A model generated the notes under the pieces. That model had not been told where the DNA came from. It saw only the letters and a program-made list of their open reading frames with translations, and did no database searches. A stretch of 16,811 bases of DNA from an uncultured Alistipes sp. (GTDB taxonomy: Bacteria; Bacteroidota; Bacteroidia; Bacteroidales; Rikenellaceae). Of this stretch, positions 1-6,049 are shown one piece after another. Made by a program: the position numbers and the translations under genes. The DNA is taken from contig USBO01000024.1 in NCBI GenBank assembly GCA_900552955.1, positions 1 to 16,811 of the forward strand, read 5' to 3'. Position 1 is the stretch's first letter. Each line of letters starts with the position of its first letter.

Positions 1-499
1 GGGTATCGTAGCCTGCGCGCCGGAACAGCGCGGGGAAGTGCGGCGTGTCGTACCAGATCGTCTGCCGGTCGCAGCTGACCAGAGTGAAGAGCGATTGCAG
101 GACGCTCACGGTGAGATTCGCCGGCGAAACGACGTCTGTGAAGGGAAAGAGACGGCCGGCCGACCGTTCCTGCAGCAGACGGGGTGTCGTCGGGAGCGGA
201 TAGCCGTATAGCGCGGCGTGGTGCTTGTCGTAGGATTCGCCAAGAATGAGGACGATTTCCGGTGAGCGGAAGGTGCAGGAGTCGACTGCCGCCGCCGCTG
301 TCGCTTCGTGCAAACTGCCGATACGGCTGCGATCGAAGGATTCGATTCGCAGGCTGAAGAACAGCCGTCCGAGGGCTGAACGGCGTTCGAGACAGATGTC
401 GGGTTCCCGATGCAGCAGTTGGTGGAATTCATACCGGTTGCGGATGCGGGAGAGTTTCCATGCCGACATGAAGGGGCCGGCGTTGGCGGCCAATCCTAA
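1..499 (-). pseudogene. Phosphoethanolamine transferase-like, catalytic half, out of frame and cut by window edge
   Basis: Reading on past the poly-G tract in the frame shifted by one base gives an unbroken frame to base 1, with clear hallmarks of the EptA-type phosphoethanolamine transferase / sulfatase fold. At 233-241 lies GES, in the context VLILGESYDKHHAALYGY followed by PTTPRL, the family's first metal-site signature. At 110-112 lies a Thr in NLTVSVLQ, in the place of the catalytic nucleophile that carries the phosphoethanolamine intermediate. The gene runs out of the window, so the later metal-binding His/Asp residues cannot be checked. The first in-frame ATG after the tract is at 467-469, which would give a protein without membrane segments and unlikely to work. 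Conserved motifs and the absence of any other lesion argue that this is a live gene switched off by tract length, or a homopolymer error, rather than an old pseudogene. Confidence 0.7.
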
Positions 500-1023
500 C
501 CCCCCCCCGCCAGCAGTGCTGTGAGCGCACCGGCATAGGGCATCGACAGGGTATGCCGAATCTTTTCCATCAGCAGGTTGAAGCCGATGACCAGGCCGCA
601 GGCCGCGAAGAAGAGCGCGAAACGTCCGGTGGTGAAATAGCACCCGATGAATTCGAGGCATTCTGCCGAATCCGTATGTGCGGCGACGCTCAGGATCGAC
701 GGAGTGAAGAACGTGCGGAAGAAGACCAGCAGGAAACATTCGGCGATCGAAACGCTGTAGGCGATTGCGTAGACCGTGATTTTGTAGCAGCGGCGCATAC
801 GGCCGTCGATGACGGCGAGCGGCAGCGTCGCTGCAAAGGCATAAGCAGCGTAAAGACAGAGTGTTTCCCAGTGCGTCGCTTCGATACGGAACAGGTCGCT
901 CGTCAGTTGCGGCCAAACGAATGCCAGCAGGATGAAGCTGAAGAAAACCGCTTCCCGACGAACGGCTGCGATGCCTGAAGCGACGATGCGGAATGCCGTA
1001 TGGCGATGCGATTTCAGACTCAT
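496..1023 (-). CDS. Phosphoethanolamine transferase-like protein, N-terminal membrane half (frameshifted)
   Basis: This frame encodes the membrane part of an EptA/sulfatase-superfamily enzyme, which would transfer phosphoethanolamine to lipid A or another surface glycan in the inner membrane. It has several hydrophobic segments, including FFSFILLAFVW, a helix around CLYAAYAFAATLPLAVI, and FALFFAACGLVIGF. I start it at the ATG at 1021-1023 (MSLKSHRH) rather than the longer ATG at 1167, because the extra 48 residues are not hydrophobic and the longer form would cover the promoter-like box at 1051-1058. The frame ends at a TAG straight after a run of nine G (500-508). The catalytic half continues in another frame to the left edge. 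One added G (ten) or two removed (seven) would join the halves. The family call rests mainly on the catalytic half; the membrane half alone is not diagnostic. Confidence 0.7.
   Translation of the reverse strand: MSLKSHRHTAFRIVASGIAAVRREAVFFSFILLAFVWPQLTSDLFRIEATHWETLCLYAAYAFAATLPLAVIDGRMRRCYKITVYAIAYSVSIAECFLLVFFRTFFTPSILSVAAHTDSAECLEFIGCYFTTGRFALFFAACGLVIGFNLLMEKIRHTLSMPYAGALTALLAGGG
500..508 (-). repeat. Homopolymer tract of nine G in the transferase coding strand
   Basis: Nine consecutive C on the plus strand (nine G in the coding strand) sit exactly where the membrane half of the transferase stops and the catalytic half continues in another frame. In this state the codons read GCG GGG GGG GGT TAG. 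A ten-G tract would read through into the catalytic domain. Tracts of this kind are classic slipped-strand mispairing sites in surface-modifying genes of other bacteria. Confidence 0.9.
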
Positions 1024-1050
1024 TGAGCGGTGATAATTGTTCGAACGATG

Positions 1051-1058
1051 CAAAAATA
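1051..1058 (-). promoter_or_regulatory. Candidate -7 box for the transferase gene
   Basis: The minus strand reads TATTTTTG, a match to the Bacteroidota -7 consensus TAnnTTTG, about 27 bases upstream of the chosen ATG at 1023. I see no clear TTTG at the -33 spacing, so this is a half-supported call. Confidence 0.35.
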
Positions 1059-1183
1059 GCTCTTTTTGTCGGATATTGAGCCGGAGGAGGCCCGCGCTTT
1101 TCGGGCAGGCGCCGGCGGATTGCGATTCGACAGCTGAAAAATGTTTTTTTCGGCGAATGCGAATCAAGCGGTCGAATTTTTCG

Positions 1184-1191
1184 TATATTTG
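1184..1191 (+). promoter_or_regulatory. Candidate -7 box for the 2-oxoacid oxidoreductase operon
   Basis: TATATTTG is a perfect TAnnTTTG match 26 bases before the ferredoxin ATG at 1218, in the only intergenic gap upstream of the operon. A -33 TTTG is not evident at 19-21 bases upstream. Confidence 0.5.
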
Positions 1192-1217
1192 TAAGAAACT
1201 AAAATCAGAACGGCATT

Positions 1218-1445
1218 ATGGCGAAAATTAAAGGAACGATTGTCGTTGATAAAGAGCGTTGCAAGGGGTGCGGCGTCTGCGTGGCATCGTGCCCGTGCGA
1301 CGTGCTGGCCCTGTCGGTCGAAGTCAACAGCAAAGGATACCGGATGTGCATGATGGCGCGTCCCGACGCCTGCACGGGATGCGCTTCGTGCGCGGTGATC
1401 TGCCCCGACAGTTGTATTGCGGTGTATCGGCAAAAATTCGAATAG
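1218..1445 (+). CDS. 4Fe-4S ferredoxin, delta subunit of 2-oxoacid:ferredoxin oxidoreductase
   Basis: This 75-residue protein is a two-cluster bacterial ferredoxin. The first motif is CxxCxxCxxxCP at Cys15, 18, 21 and 25; the second is CxxCxxCxxxCP at Cys52, 55, 58 and 62. It is first in a four-gene operon and lies two bases before the alpha subunit, so it is best read as the delta (electron-transfer) subunit. It would accept electrons from the TPP site of the beta subunit and pass them to soluble ferredoxin in the cytoplasm. An extra Cys (27) follows the first motif; its role is unclear. The start is the only ATG before the first cluster and lies just downstream of a good -7 box. Symbols used for such subunits include korD and vorD; the sequence alone does not settle the substrate. 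Confidence 0.9.
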   Translation: MAKIKGTIVVDKERCKGCGVCVASCPCDVLALSVEVNSKGYRMCMMARPDACTGCASCAVICPDSCIAVYRQKFE

Positions 1446-1447
1446 CT

Positions 1448-2536
1448 ATGGCAGAGAAAGAGATAAAACTGATGAAAGGCAACGAGGTGATCGCCCATGC
1501 GGCGATTCGCTACGGTTGCGACGCGTATTTCGGCTACCCCATCACGCCCCAGTCGGAGGTGATGGAGACTCTCATGGAGCTCAAGCCGTGGGAGACGACC
1601 GGTATGGTCGTCTTGCAGGCCGAGAGCGAAACCTCGTCGATCAACATGGTCTACGGCGGTGCGGCCACCGGTAAGCGGGTGATGACCTCCTCCTCCTCGC
1701 CCGGCATTTCGCTCATGGCCGAGGGGCTGAGCTATATCGCCGGCGCCGAACTGCCGTGCCTGATCGTCAACTGTCAGCGCGGCGGCCCCGGTCTGGGTAC
1801 GATCCAGCCGTCGCAGGGCGACTATTTCCAGGCTTGCAAGGGAGGCGGTCACGGCGACTACCACCTCATCGTGCTGGCGCCCGCTTCGGTGCAGGAGATG
1901 CACGACTTCGTGGCGCTGGGCTTCGATCTGGCCTTCAAGTACCGCAATCCGGCGATGATTTTGGCCGACGGAGCTATCGGTCAGATGATGGAGAAGGTGG
2001 TGCTCGCCCCCCAGCGTGCGCGCAAGACGAACGAGGAGATCGCTGCCGAGTGCCGCGGCTGGGCGGCCTGCGGCAAACCCGCCGACCGGCCGCGCAACGT
2101 CGTCACCTCGCTCGAGATGCAGTCCGAGGCGATGGAGAAGATCAACCTGCGGTTGCAGGCCAAGTACAAGTCGATGGAGGAGAATGAGGTGCGCTACGAG
2201 GCGGTTGCCTGCGACGATGCCGACTATGTGATCGTCGCCTTCGGGTCGTCGGCCCGCATCTGCTCGGCGACGGTCGAGATGGCGCGTGCTGAAGGGATCA
2301 AGCTGGGGTTGCTGCGTCCGATCACCCTCTACCCTTTCCCGACCCGTCCGATCGCCGAGCTGGCTGCGCGCGTGAAGGGGTTCCTGAGCGTCGAGCTCAA
2401 CGCCGGCCAGATGGTCGAGGACGTGCGGCTGGCCGTGAACGGCGCCGTGCCCGTCGAGCATTACGGTCGCCAGGGAGGTATGATCTATTCGCCGGACGAG
2501 GTGTTCGCCGCGTTGAAAGAGAAACTGATTAAATAG
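1448..2536 (+). CDS. vorB: 2-oxoacid:ferredoxin oxidoreductase, alpha subunit (VorB/KorA type)
   Basis: This 362-residue protein is the alpha subunit (pyrimidine-binding domain plus C-terminal transketolase-like domain) of a ferredoxin-dependent 2-oxoacid dehydrogenase. The complex decarboxylates a 2-oxoacid to its acyl-CoA and reduces ferredoxin. The family signature YPITPQSE is at residues 30-37, followed by the conserved stretch around VLQAESE and the Gly-rich RGGPGLGTIQPSQGDY. The start at 1448 is two bases past the ferredoxin stop. The sequence closely resembles proteins usually annotated as 3-methyl-2-oxobutanoate dehydrogenase subunit VorB (branched-chain 2-oxoacids), but 2-oxoglutarate oxidoreductase alpha subunits (KorA) are very similar, so the substrate remains uncertain. 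I am sure of the complex, less of the symbol. Confidence 0.93.
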   Translation: MAEKEIKLMKGNEVIAHAAIRYGCDAYFGYPITPQSEVMETLMELKPWETTGMVVLQAESETSSINMVYGGAATGKRVMTSSSSPGISLMAEGLSYIAGAELPCLIVNCQRGGPGLGTIQPSQGDYFQACKGGGHGDYHLIVLAPASVQEMHDFVALGFDLAFKYRNPAMILADGAIGQMMEKVVLAPQRARKTNEEIAAECRGWAACGKPADRPRNVVTSLEMQSEAMEKINLRLQAKYKSMEENEVRYEAVACDDADYVIVAFGSSARICSATVEMARAEGIKLGLLRPITLYPFPTRPIAELAARVKGFLSVELNAGQMVEDVRLAVNGAVPVEHYGRQGGMIYSPDEVFAALKEKLIK

Positions 2537-2543
2537 CACGACA

Positions 2544-3305
2544 ATGGCAGAGGTTGAAATAAAGCAGGAGAATCTGGTCTACGGCAAATCGCCGTTGCTG
2601 ACCGACAATGTGATGCACTACTGCCCGGGGTGCAGCCACGGCACGGTGCACAAACTGGTGGCCGAGGTGATCGAGGAGATGGGCATGGCCGACCGCACGA
2701 TCGGCGTCTCGCCCGTGGGTTGCGCCGTCTTCGCGTACAACTACATCGACATCGACTGGATCGAGGCGGCGCACGGTCGTGCGCTGGCCATCGCCTCGGC
2801 CGTCAAGCGGCTCCACCCCGAACAGATGGTCTTCACCTATCAGGGCGACGGCGACCTGTCGGCCATCGGTACGGCCGAGACGATCCATGCCGCGGCGCGC
2901 GGCGAGAATGTGGTGGCCGTCTACATCAACAATGCCATCTACGGCATGACAGGCGGTCAGATGGCCCCCACGACGCTGCTGGGCATGAAGACCGCGACGA
3001 CCCCCTACGGGCGCGATCCGCGGCTGAACGGCTACCCCTACAAGATCGCCGAGATGATGGCGCATCTCGACGGTACGACCTACATCACGCGTCAGAGCGT
3101 CCACACGCCGGCCAACGTCCGCAAGTGCAAGCGCGCGCTGCGCAAGGCGTTCGAAACGGCCATGGCGGGCAAGGGCTTTTCGCTCGTGGAGGTCGTCTCG
3201 ACCTGCAACAGCGGGTGGAAGATGTCGCCCGTGGCGGCCAACCGGTGGCTGGAGGAGAACATGCTGCCCTACTATCCGCTGGGCGATATCAAATCTAACG
3301 AGTAA
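2544..3305 (+). CDS. 2-oxoacid:ferredoxin oxidoreductase, beta subunit (thiamine pyrophosphate-binding)
   Basis: This 253-residue protein is the TPP-binding catalytic beta subunit. HYCPGCSHG (residues 25-33) is the N-terminal family motif. The TPP/Mg2+ motif starts at GDGDLSAIG (101-109) and closes with NNAIYGMTGGQ (129-139). Unlike some pyruvate enzymes, the subunit is short and has no built-in cluster domain, which fits the four-subunit architecture with a separate ferredoxin. It starts seven bases after the alpha stop and is followed directly by the gamma gene. It would work in the cytoplasm as part of the alpha-beta-gamma-delta complex. Names in use are vorA and korB; the substrate cannot be fixed from sequence. 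Confidence 0.93.
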   Translation: MAEVEIKQENLVYGKSPLLTDNVMHYCPGCSHGTVHKLVAEVIEEMGMADRTIGVSPVGCAVFAYNYIDIDWIEAAHGRALAIASAVKRLHPEQMVFTYQGDGDLSAIGTAETIHAAARGENVVAVYINNAIYGMTGGQMAPTTLLGMKTATTPYGRDPRLNGYPYKIAEMMAHLDGTTYITRQSVHTPANVRKCKRALRKAFETAMAGKGFSLVEVVSTCNSGWKMSPVAANRWLEENMLPYYPLGDIKSNE

Positions 3306-3317
3306 GTGTCGACGAAT

Positions 3318-3863
3318 ATGAAAGAGACGTTAATTATTGCAGGATTCGGCGGACAGGGTGTGCTGTCGATGGGTAAGATTCTCGCTTACTCGGGCGTGAT
3401 GCAGGATTTCGAGGTGACGTGGATGCCCTCCTACGGCCCCGAAATGCGCGGCGGCACGGCCAACGTGACGGTCATCCTCTCTGACCGGAAGATTTCGTCG
3501 CCGATCGCCTATCAGTACGATACGGCCATCATTCTCAACCAGCAGTCGATGGACAAGTTCGAGGCGATGGTGCGCCCGGGCGGCACGCTGATCTACGACA
3601 CGAACGGCATCACGCACCACCCTACCCGCACCGACATCCGCGTCTTCACGATCAACGCTGCCGAGGAGTCGGCCAAGCTGGGCAACTCGAAGCTGTTCAA
3701 CACGATGATTCTGGGCGGTTACCTAAAGGTCTGCCCCGTGGTGACGCTCGAAAACGTGGCGCTCGGTCTGAAAAAGTCGCTCCCCGAGCGGGCGTGGAAG
3801 ATGCTGCCCGAGAACGAAAAGGCGATCCGCCACGGTGCCGAGATCATCCGGCAGGTGCGCTGA
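3318..3863 (+). CDS. 2-oxoacid:ferredoxin oxidoreductase, gamma subunit
   Basis: This 181-residue protein is the gamma subunit, a Rossmann-like domain involved in CoA handling. The signature GFGGQG is at residues 9-14, followed by YGPEMRGGTANVTVILS, a segment conserved in the family. I take the ATG at 3318 because the protein then opens MKETLIIAGFGGQG, the usual N terminus. A GTG at 3306, abutting the beta stop codon, would add four residues and cannot be excluded. It is the last gene of the operon and ends 30 bases before a strong hairpin. The full set (delta, alpha, beta, gamma) is therefore complete and intact. Confidence 0.92.
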   Translation: MKETLIIAGFGGQGVLSMGKILAYSGVMQDFEVTWMPSYGPEMRGGTANVTVILSDRKISSPIAYQYDTAIILNQQSMDKFEAMVRPGGTLIYDTNGITHHPTRTDIRVFTINAAEESAKLGNSKLFNTMILGGYLKVCPVVTLENVALGLKKSLPERAWKMLPENEKAIRHGAEIIRQVR

Positions 3864-3893
3864 CCGGGGCTTCTCGGAAATCACTTTCGAATA

Positions 3894-3926
3894 AGGAGCC
3901 GCCCGACGTTTGTTCGGGCGGCTCCT
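3894..3926. terminator. Strong hairpin, probable bidirectional terminator
   Basis: A perfect 13-base-pair stem (3894-3906 with 3914-3926, GC-rich core GCCGCCCGA) encloses a 7-base loop. It lies between the convergent ends of the oxidoreductase operon and the lipoprotein gene. The plus-strand tail is TCTTCCATTT, not a clean T run; on the minus strand the stem is followed by TATTCG. It probably serves both genes. Confidence 0.75.
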
Positions 3927-3951
3927 CTTCCATTTGAGAGTCGTTCGGTAA

Positions 3952-4350
3952 CTAATTCGCTGTCGGAGCGGTTCTTCCCTCCTTGGGTTGAAAATCGATT
4001 TGGTAGAATTTGAATTCCGGTTTGGTGATGGCGCCCGTTGCAGCATCGATGCCCCAACCGAGAATATCCGTCAGATTGAGGACTGATACGGCATTGAAAC
4101 TTTTGTTGATGATGATCGGCTCGGCCGTGTAGTTCGGCGATTCGATCTTTACGATCGTTTCATCGAATCCTCTGCGGATTTTGGTCGTATAAGGGAAAGT
4201 GATGCCGATGTGCTTGCGTCCGTCGATTGTCAGGGTGGCTTTTTCGGGAATTTCGCCGTCGAAAGTGACTTTGCTCTTCGATCCGCAGAAGATCGATGCA
4301 CAGGATGTCGTCAGCAGACTTGTGCAAAGGATGATACAGAGGTGTTTCAT
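3952..4350 (-). CDS. Small putative lipoprotein, PEGA-like
   Basis: The 132-residue product begins MKHLCIILCTSLLTTSCAS, a short basic start, a hydrophobic stretch and Cys at about position 17, which fits a signal peptidase II lipoprotein with the relaxed Bacteroidota lipobox. The rest is beta-rich: KVTFDGEIPEKATLTIDG, then a hydrophobic ITFPYTTKIRRGFDE and VKIESPNY. This resembles PEGA-type carbohydrate- or envelope-binding domains (inference, not a confident domain call). A hydrophobic stretch, VSVLNLTDILGWGIDAATGA, lies near the C terminus. I start at 4348-4350 because an upstream ATG at 4449 would put 33 residues ahead of the signal peptide and read into the inverted repeat. GC content is visibly lower than in the neighbouring operons. 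The function is unknown; it probably sits in the outer membrane or periplasm. Confidence 0.72.
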   Translation of the reverse strand: MKHLCIILCTSLLTTSCASIFCGSKSKVTFDGEIPEKATLTIDGRKHIGITFPYTTKIRRGFDETIVKIESPNYTAEPIIINKSFNAVSVLNLTDILGWGIDAATGAITKPEFKFYQIDFQPKEGRTAPTAN

Positions 4351-4421
4351 CGTGTTGAATATTCTATGCCCGTGTCCCGCGGAATGGTTGAAAGAAAGGC
4401 ATATAAAAACGTGGGACAAAA

Positions 4422-4557
4422 CTTTTATCTGTCTTCTGAGGTGTCGCAAACCTTGCAGCCAAATAAAGAGTAAAGCCCACGTAGAAACGTGAGCGTTTAC
4501 GCCTTACTCTTGGCTGCTTGTGAAAGTTGCGACGTTTCAGAAGACAAGAAATAAAGC
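4422..4557. repeat. Large interrupted inverted repeat (hairpin element) in the divergent gap
   Basis: Five paired blocks nest around a tight tip. 4431-4439 pairs with 4537-4545 (GTCTTCTGA/TCAGAAGAC), 4443-4449 with 4527-4533 (GTCGCAA), 4455-4461 with 4511-4517 (GCAGCCA), 4467-4473 with 4504-4510 (AGAGTAA), and 4475-4482 with 4487-4494 around the loop AGAA, with one mismatch. The outermost T/A-rich parts (about 4423-4428 with 4551-4556) also pair. Some 40 base pairs are formed, separated by unequal bulges. It could be a MITE-like or other dispersed palindromic repeat, or a structured RNA. The short open frames crossing it are not convincing genes. Confidence 0.8.
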
Positions 4558-4661
4558 TAACGCTTTTATATATATTCGCCGATTCGTATGATCGGTGCGG
4601 TGTTCGATGTCGAATGCTGTTATTTAATCATAGGCGAAATTATTTTGAGGTTTCTCGTTTG

Positions 4662-4669
4662 CAAATATA
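4662..4669 (-). promoter_or_regulatory. Candidate minus-strand -7 box upstream of the hairpin element and lipoprotein
   Basis: The minus strand reads CGTATATTTGC, a perfect TAnnTTTG, nearly identical in context to the box at 1184. A transcript from it would run leftward through the inverted repeat and reach the lipoprotein ATG at 4350, giving a leader of roughly 300 bases. No -33 TTTG is seen. In the rest of the gap (4351-4421, 4558-4749) I see nothing further. Confidence 0.45.
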
Positions 4670-4749
4670 CGATTTTTTCGTTTGTCGTATGGGAGGATAA
4701 CGGGAATATTCGGCAATTGCGGTTCAACAGCCGGTATCGGGAGTTTCGG

Positions 4750-4781
4750 TTTGGTTTTTCCGAAATTTGGCGTTACATTTG
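4750..4781 (+). promoter_or_regulatory. Rubredoxin promoter
   Basis: TTTG at 4750-4753, a spacer of exactly 20 bases and TACATTTG at 4774-4781 make a textbook Bacteroidota housekeeping promoter. It lies 34 bases before the rubredoxin ATG. Confidence 0.75.
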
Positions 4782-4815
4782 TTGAGGACAAACCGAATTC
4801 AAACCAACTAAGCGT

Positions 4816-4980
4816 ATGAAAAAGTATCGTTGCACGGTCTGCGACTGGATTTACGATCCCGCCGTAGGCGATCCCGACGGGGGCATTGCCGCAGGAACGG
4901 CGTTCGAAGACATTCCCGAAGATTGGGTGTGTCCCTTGTGTGGCGTCGGCAAAGACCAGTTCGAGCCGGTCGAGGAGTGA
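4816..4980 (+). CDS. Rubredoxin
   Basis: The 54-residue product, MKKYRCTVCDWIYDPAVGDP and onward, is a complete rubredoxin. The two iron-binding knuckles are CTVCDWIYD (Cys6, Cys9) and CPLCGVGKDQF (Cys39, Cys42), with the usual PDGGIAAGTAFEDIPEDWVCP in between. It carries single electrons through a mononuclear Fe(Cys)4 site in the cytoplasm, often to peroxide- or oxygen-detoxifying enzymes in anaerobes; no such partner is visible here. It stands alone, with its own promoter (4750-4781) and a hairpin behind it, so it is probably monocistronic. The gene is very short but the call is firm. Confidence 0.96.
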   Translation: MKKYRCTVCDWIYDPAVGDPDGGIAAGTAFEDIPEDWVCPLCGVGKDQFEPVEE

Positions 4981-4991
4981 AATGCCTCTCA

Positions 4992-5032
4992 CGGAAAAGC
5001 GCAGCGCGCCATCGGCTCGCAGCGCTTTTCCG
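4992..5032. terminator. Hairpin between convergent rubredoxin and fmt
   Basis: CGGAAAAGCGC (4992-5002) pairs perfectly with GCGCTTTTCCG (5022-5032) across a 19-base loop. It starts 12 bases after the rubredoxin stop and ends 19 bases before the fmt stop, so it may end transcription from both sides. There is no long T run. Confidence 0.5.
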
Positions 5033-5051
5033 TTTGCGGAGGCGGATCGTG

Positions 5052-6035
5052 TCAGGTCTCGGCCGCCTCGGCATCGAACGAGTAGTCCGCGAGGTCGCGC
5101 ATGCCCAACAGCAGATCGTGGGCCGACATCCGGCGTTTGCCGGCGATCTGCAACTCGTCGATGACGATCCGGCCGTCGGCGCAGGCGACCGCGAGATAGG
5201 AGCGGTTGTCGGTCTCGACCGTTCCGGGCCGCTGCCCGGCCTCACTCGGCTCGAAATGCACGGAGAAGATCTTGGCCGTGCCGCTCTCCCGCCCCTCTTT
5301 GAAGAGCGGCGTCCATGCGGCGGGATAGGGCGACAGTCCACGCACCAGATCGACGATACGCGCCCCTGGCTGCCGCCAGTCAATGCGGCAATCCTCCTTG
5401 AAAATTTTCGGTGCGGGGTGCAGACGGCTCTCGTCGAAATGCATCTGTTCCACCGGAGTGCAATCCCCCGCAGCGATGCGGTCGACCGTGGCGGTGACCA
5501 GTTCGGCCCCGAGCAGCATCAGCCGTTCGTAGAGCGTTCCCACATTGTCGTCAGCGGCGATGGCGACGCGCTCCTGCGCCAGAATGGCTCCCTTGTCGAT
5601 CTCGTGGTTGAGCAGGAAGGTGGTGACGCCCGTCTCGCGTTCGCCGTTGATGAGGGCCCAGTTGATCGGGGCCGCCCCCCGATACTGGGGCAGCAGCGAG
5701 GCGTGGAGGTTGAACGTGCCCAGACGGGGCATCGCCCAGACGACCTCGGGCAGCATCTTGAAGGCGATCACGATTCCCAAATCGGGCTCCAGAGCCTGCA
5801 ACGCTTCGAGAAAGGTCGGATCGCGGAATTTCTCGGGCTGAAGGACGGGGATTCCCAGTTCGCGGGCGGCGATCTTCACGTCGCTTTCACGCAGATGCCG
5901 GCCGCGGCCGGCCGGTTTGTCGGGGACGGTGACCGCCCCCACGACGTTATAGCCCTCGGCGACAAGTCGCCGCAGCGACGGCACGGCGAATTCGGGCGTG
6001 CCCATGAAGACGATGCGTAACGATTTGGAATTCAT
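5052..6035 (-). CDS. fmt: Methionyl-tRNA formyltransferase
   Basis: This 327-residue enzyme formylates initiator methionyl-tRNA with 10-formyltetrahydrofolate in the cytoplasm. The N-terminal formyltransferase domain begins RIVFMGTPEFAVPSL (residues 7-21). The catalytic triad is visible as Asn109 and His111 in NLHASLLPQYRGAAPINW and Asp147 in HEIDKGAIL. The C-terminal domain (about 215-315) has LSPYPAAWT and the DELQIAGKRRMSAHDLL stretch typical of Fmt. Length is normal. The start at 6035 places the glycine-rich motif at the usual distance from the N terminus. It is the last gene of a minus-strand run, 14 bases after ribBA, and probably co-transcribed. A hairpin (4992-5032) follows. Confidence 0.97.
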   Translation of the reverse strand: MNSKSLRIVFMGTPEFAVPSLRRLVAEGYNVVGAVTVPDKPAGRGRHLRESDVKIAARELGIPVLQPEKFRDPTFLEALQALEPDLGIVIAFKMLPEVVWAMPRLGTFNLHASLLPQYRGAAPINWALINGERETGVTTFLLNHEIDKGAILAQERVAIAADDNVGTLYERLMLLGAELVTATVDRIAAGDCTPVEQMHFDESRLHPAPKIFKEDCRIDWRQPGARIVDLVRGLSPYPAAWTPLFKEGRESGTAKIFSVHFEPSEAGQRPGTVETDNRSYLAVACADGRIVIDELQIAGKRRMSAHDLLLGMRDLADYSFDAEAAET

Positions 6036-6049
6036 CGGGGTGGAATCAT

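Noticed and set aside
1205..2539. A 444-codon open frame on the minus strand
   Set aside because: Antisense to the ferredoxin and alpha-subunit genes, no recognisable domain, and GC-rich antisense composition.
3306..3320. GTG at 3306 as the gamma-subunit start
   Set aside because: The ATG at 3318 gives the usual family N terminus; the GTG adds only four residues. It is not excluded but less likely.
4199..4492. Small plus-strand open frames running into the hairpin element
   Set aside because: They overlap the lipoprotein gene in antisense and end in the inverted repeat; no start signal or recognisable protein.
4830..6020. A 396-codon open frame on the plus strand
   Set aside because: Antisense to fmt, and its start lies inside the rubredoxin gene; no domain is recognisable.
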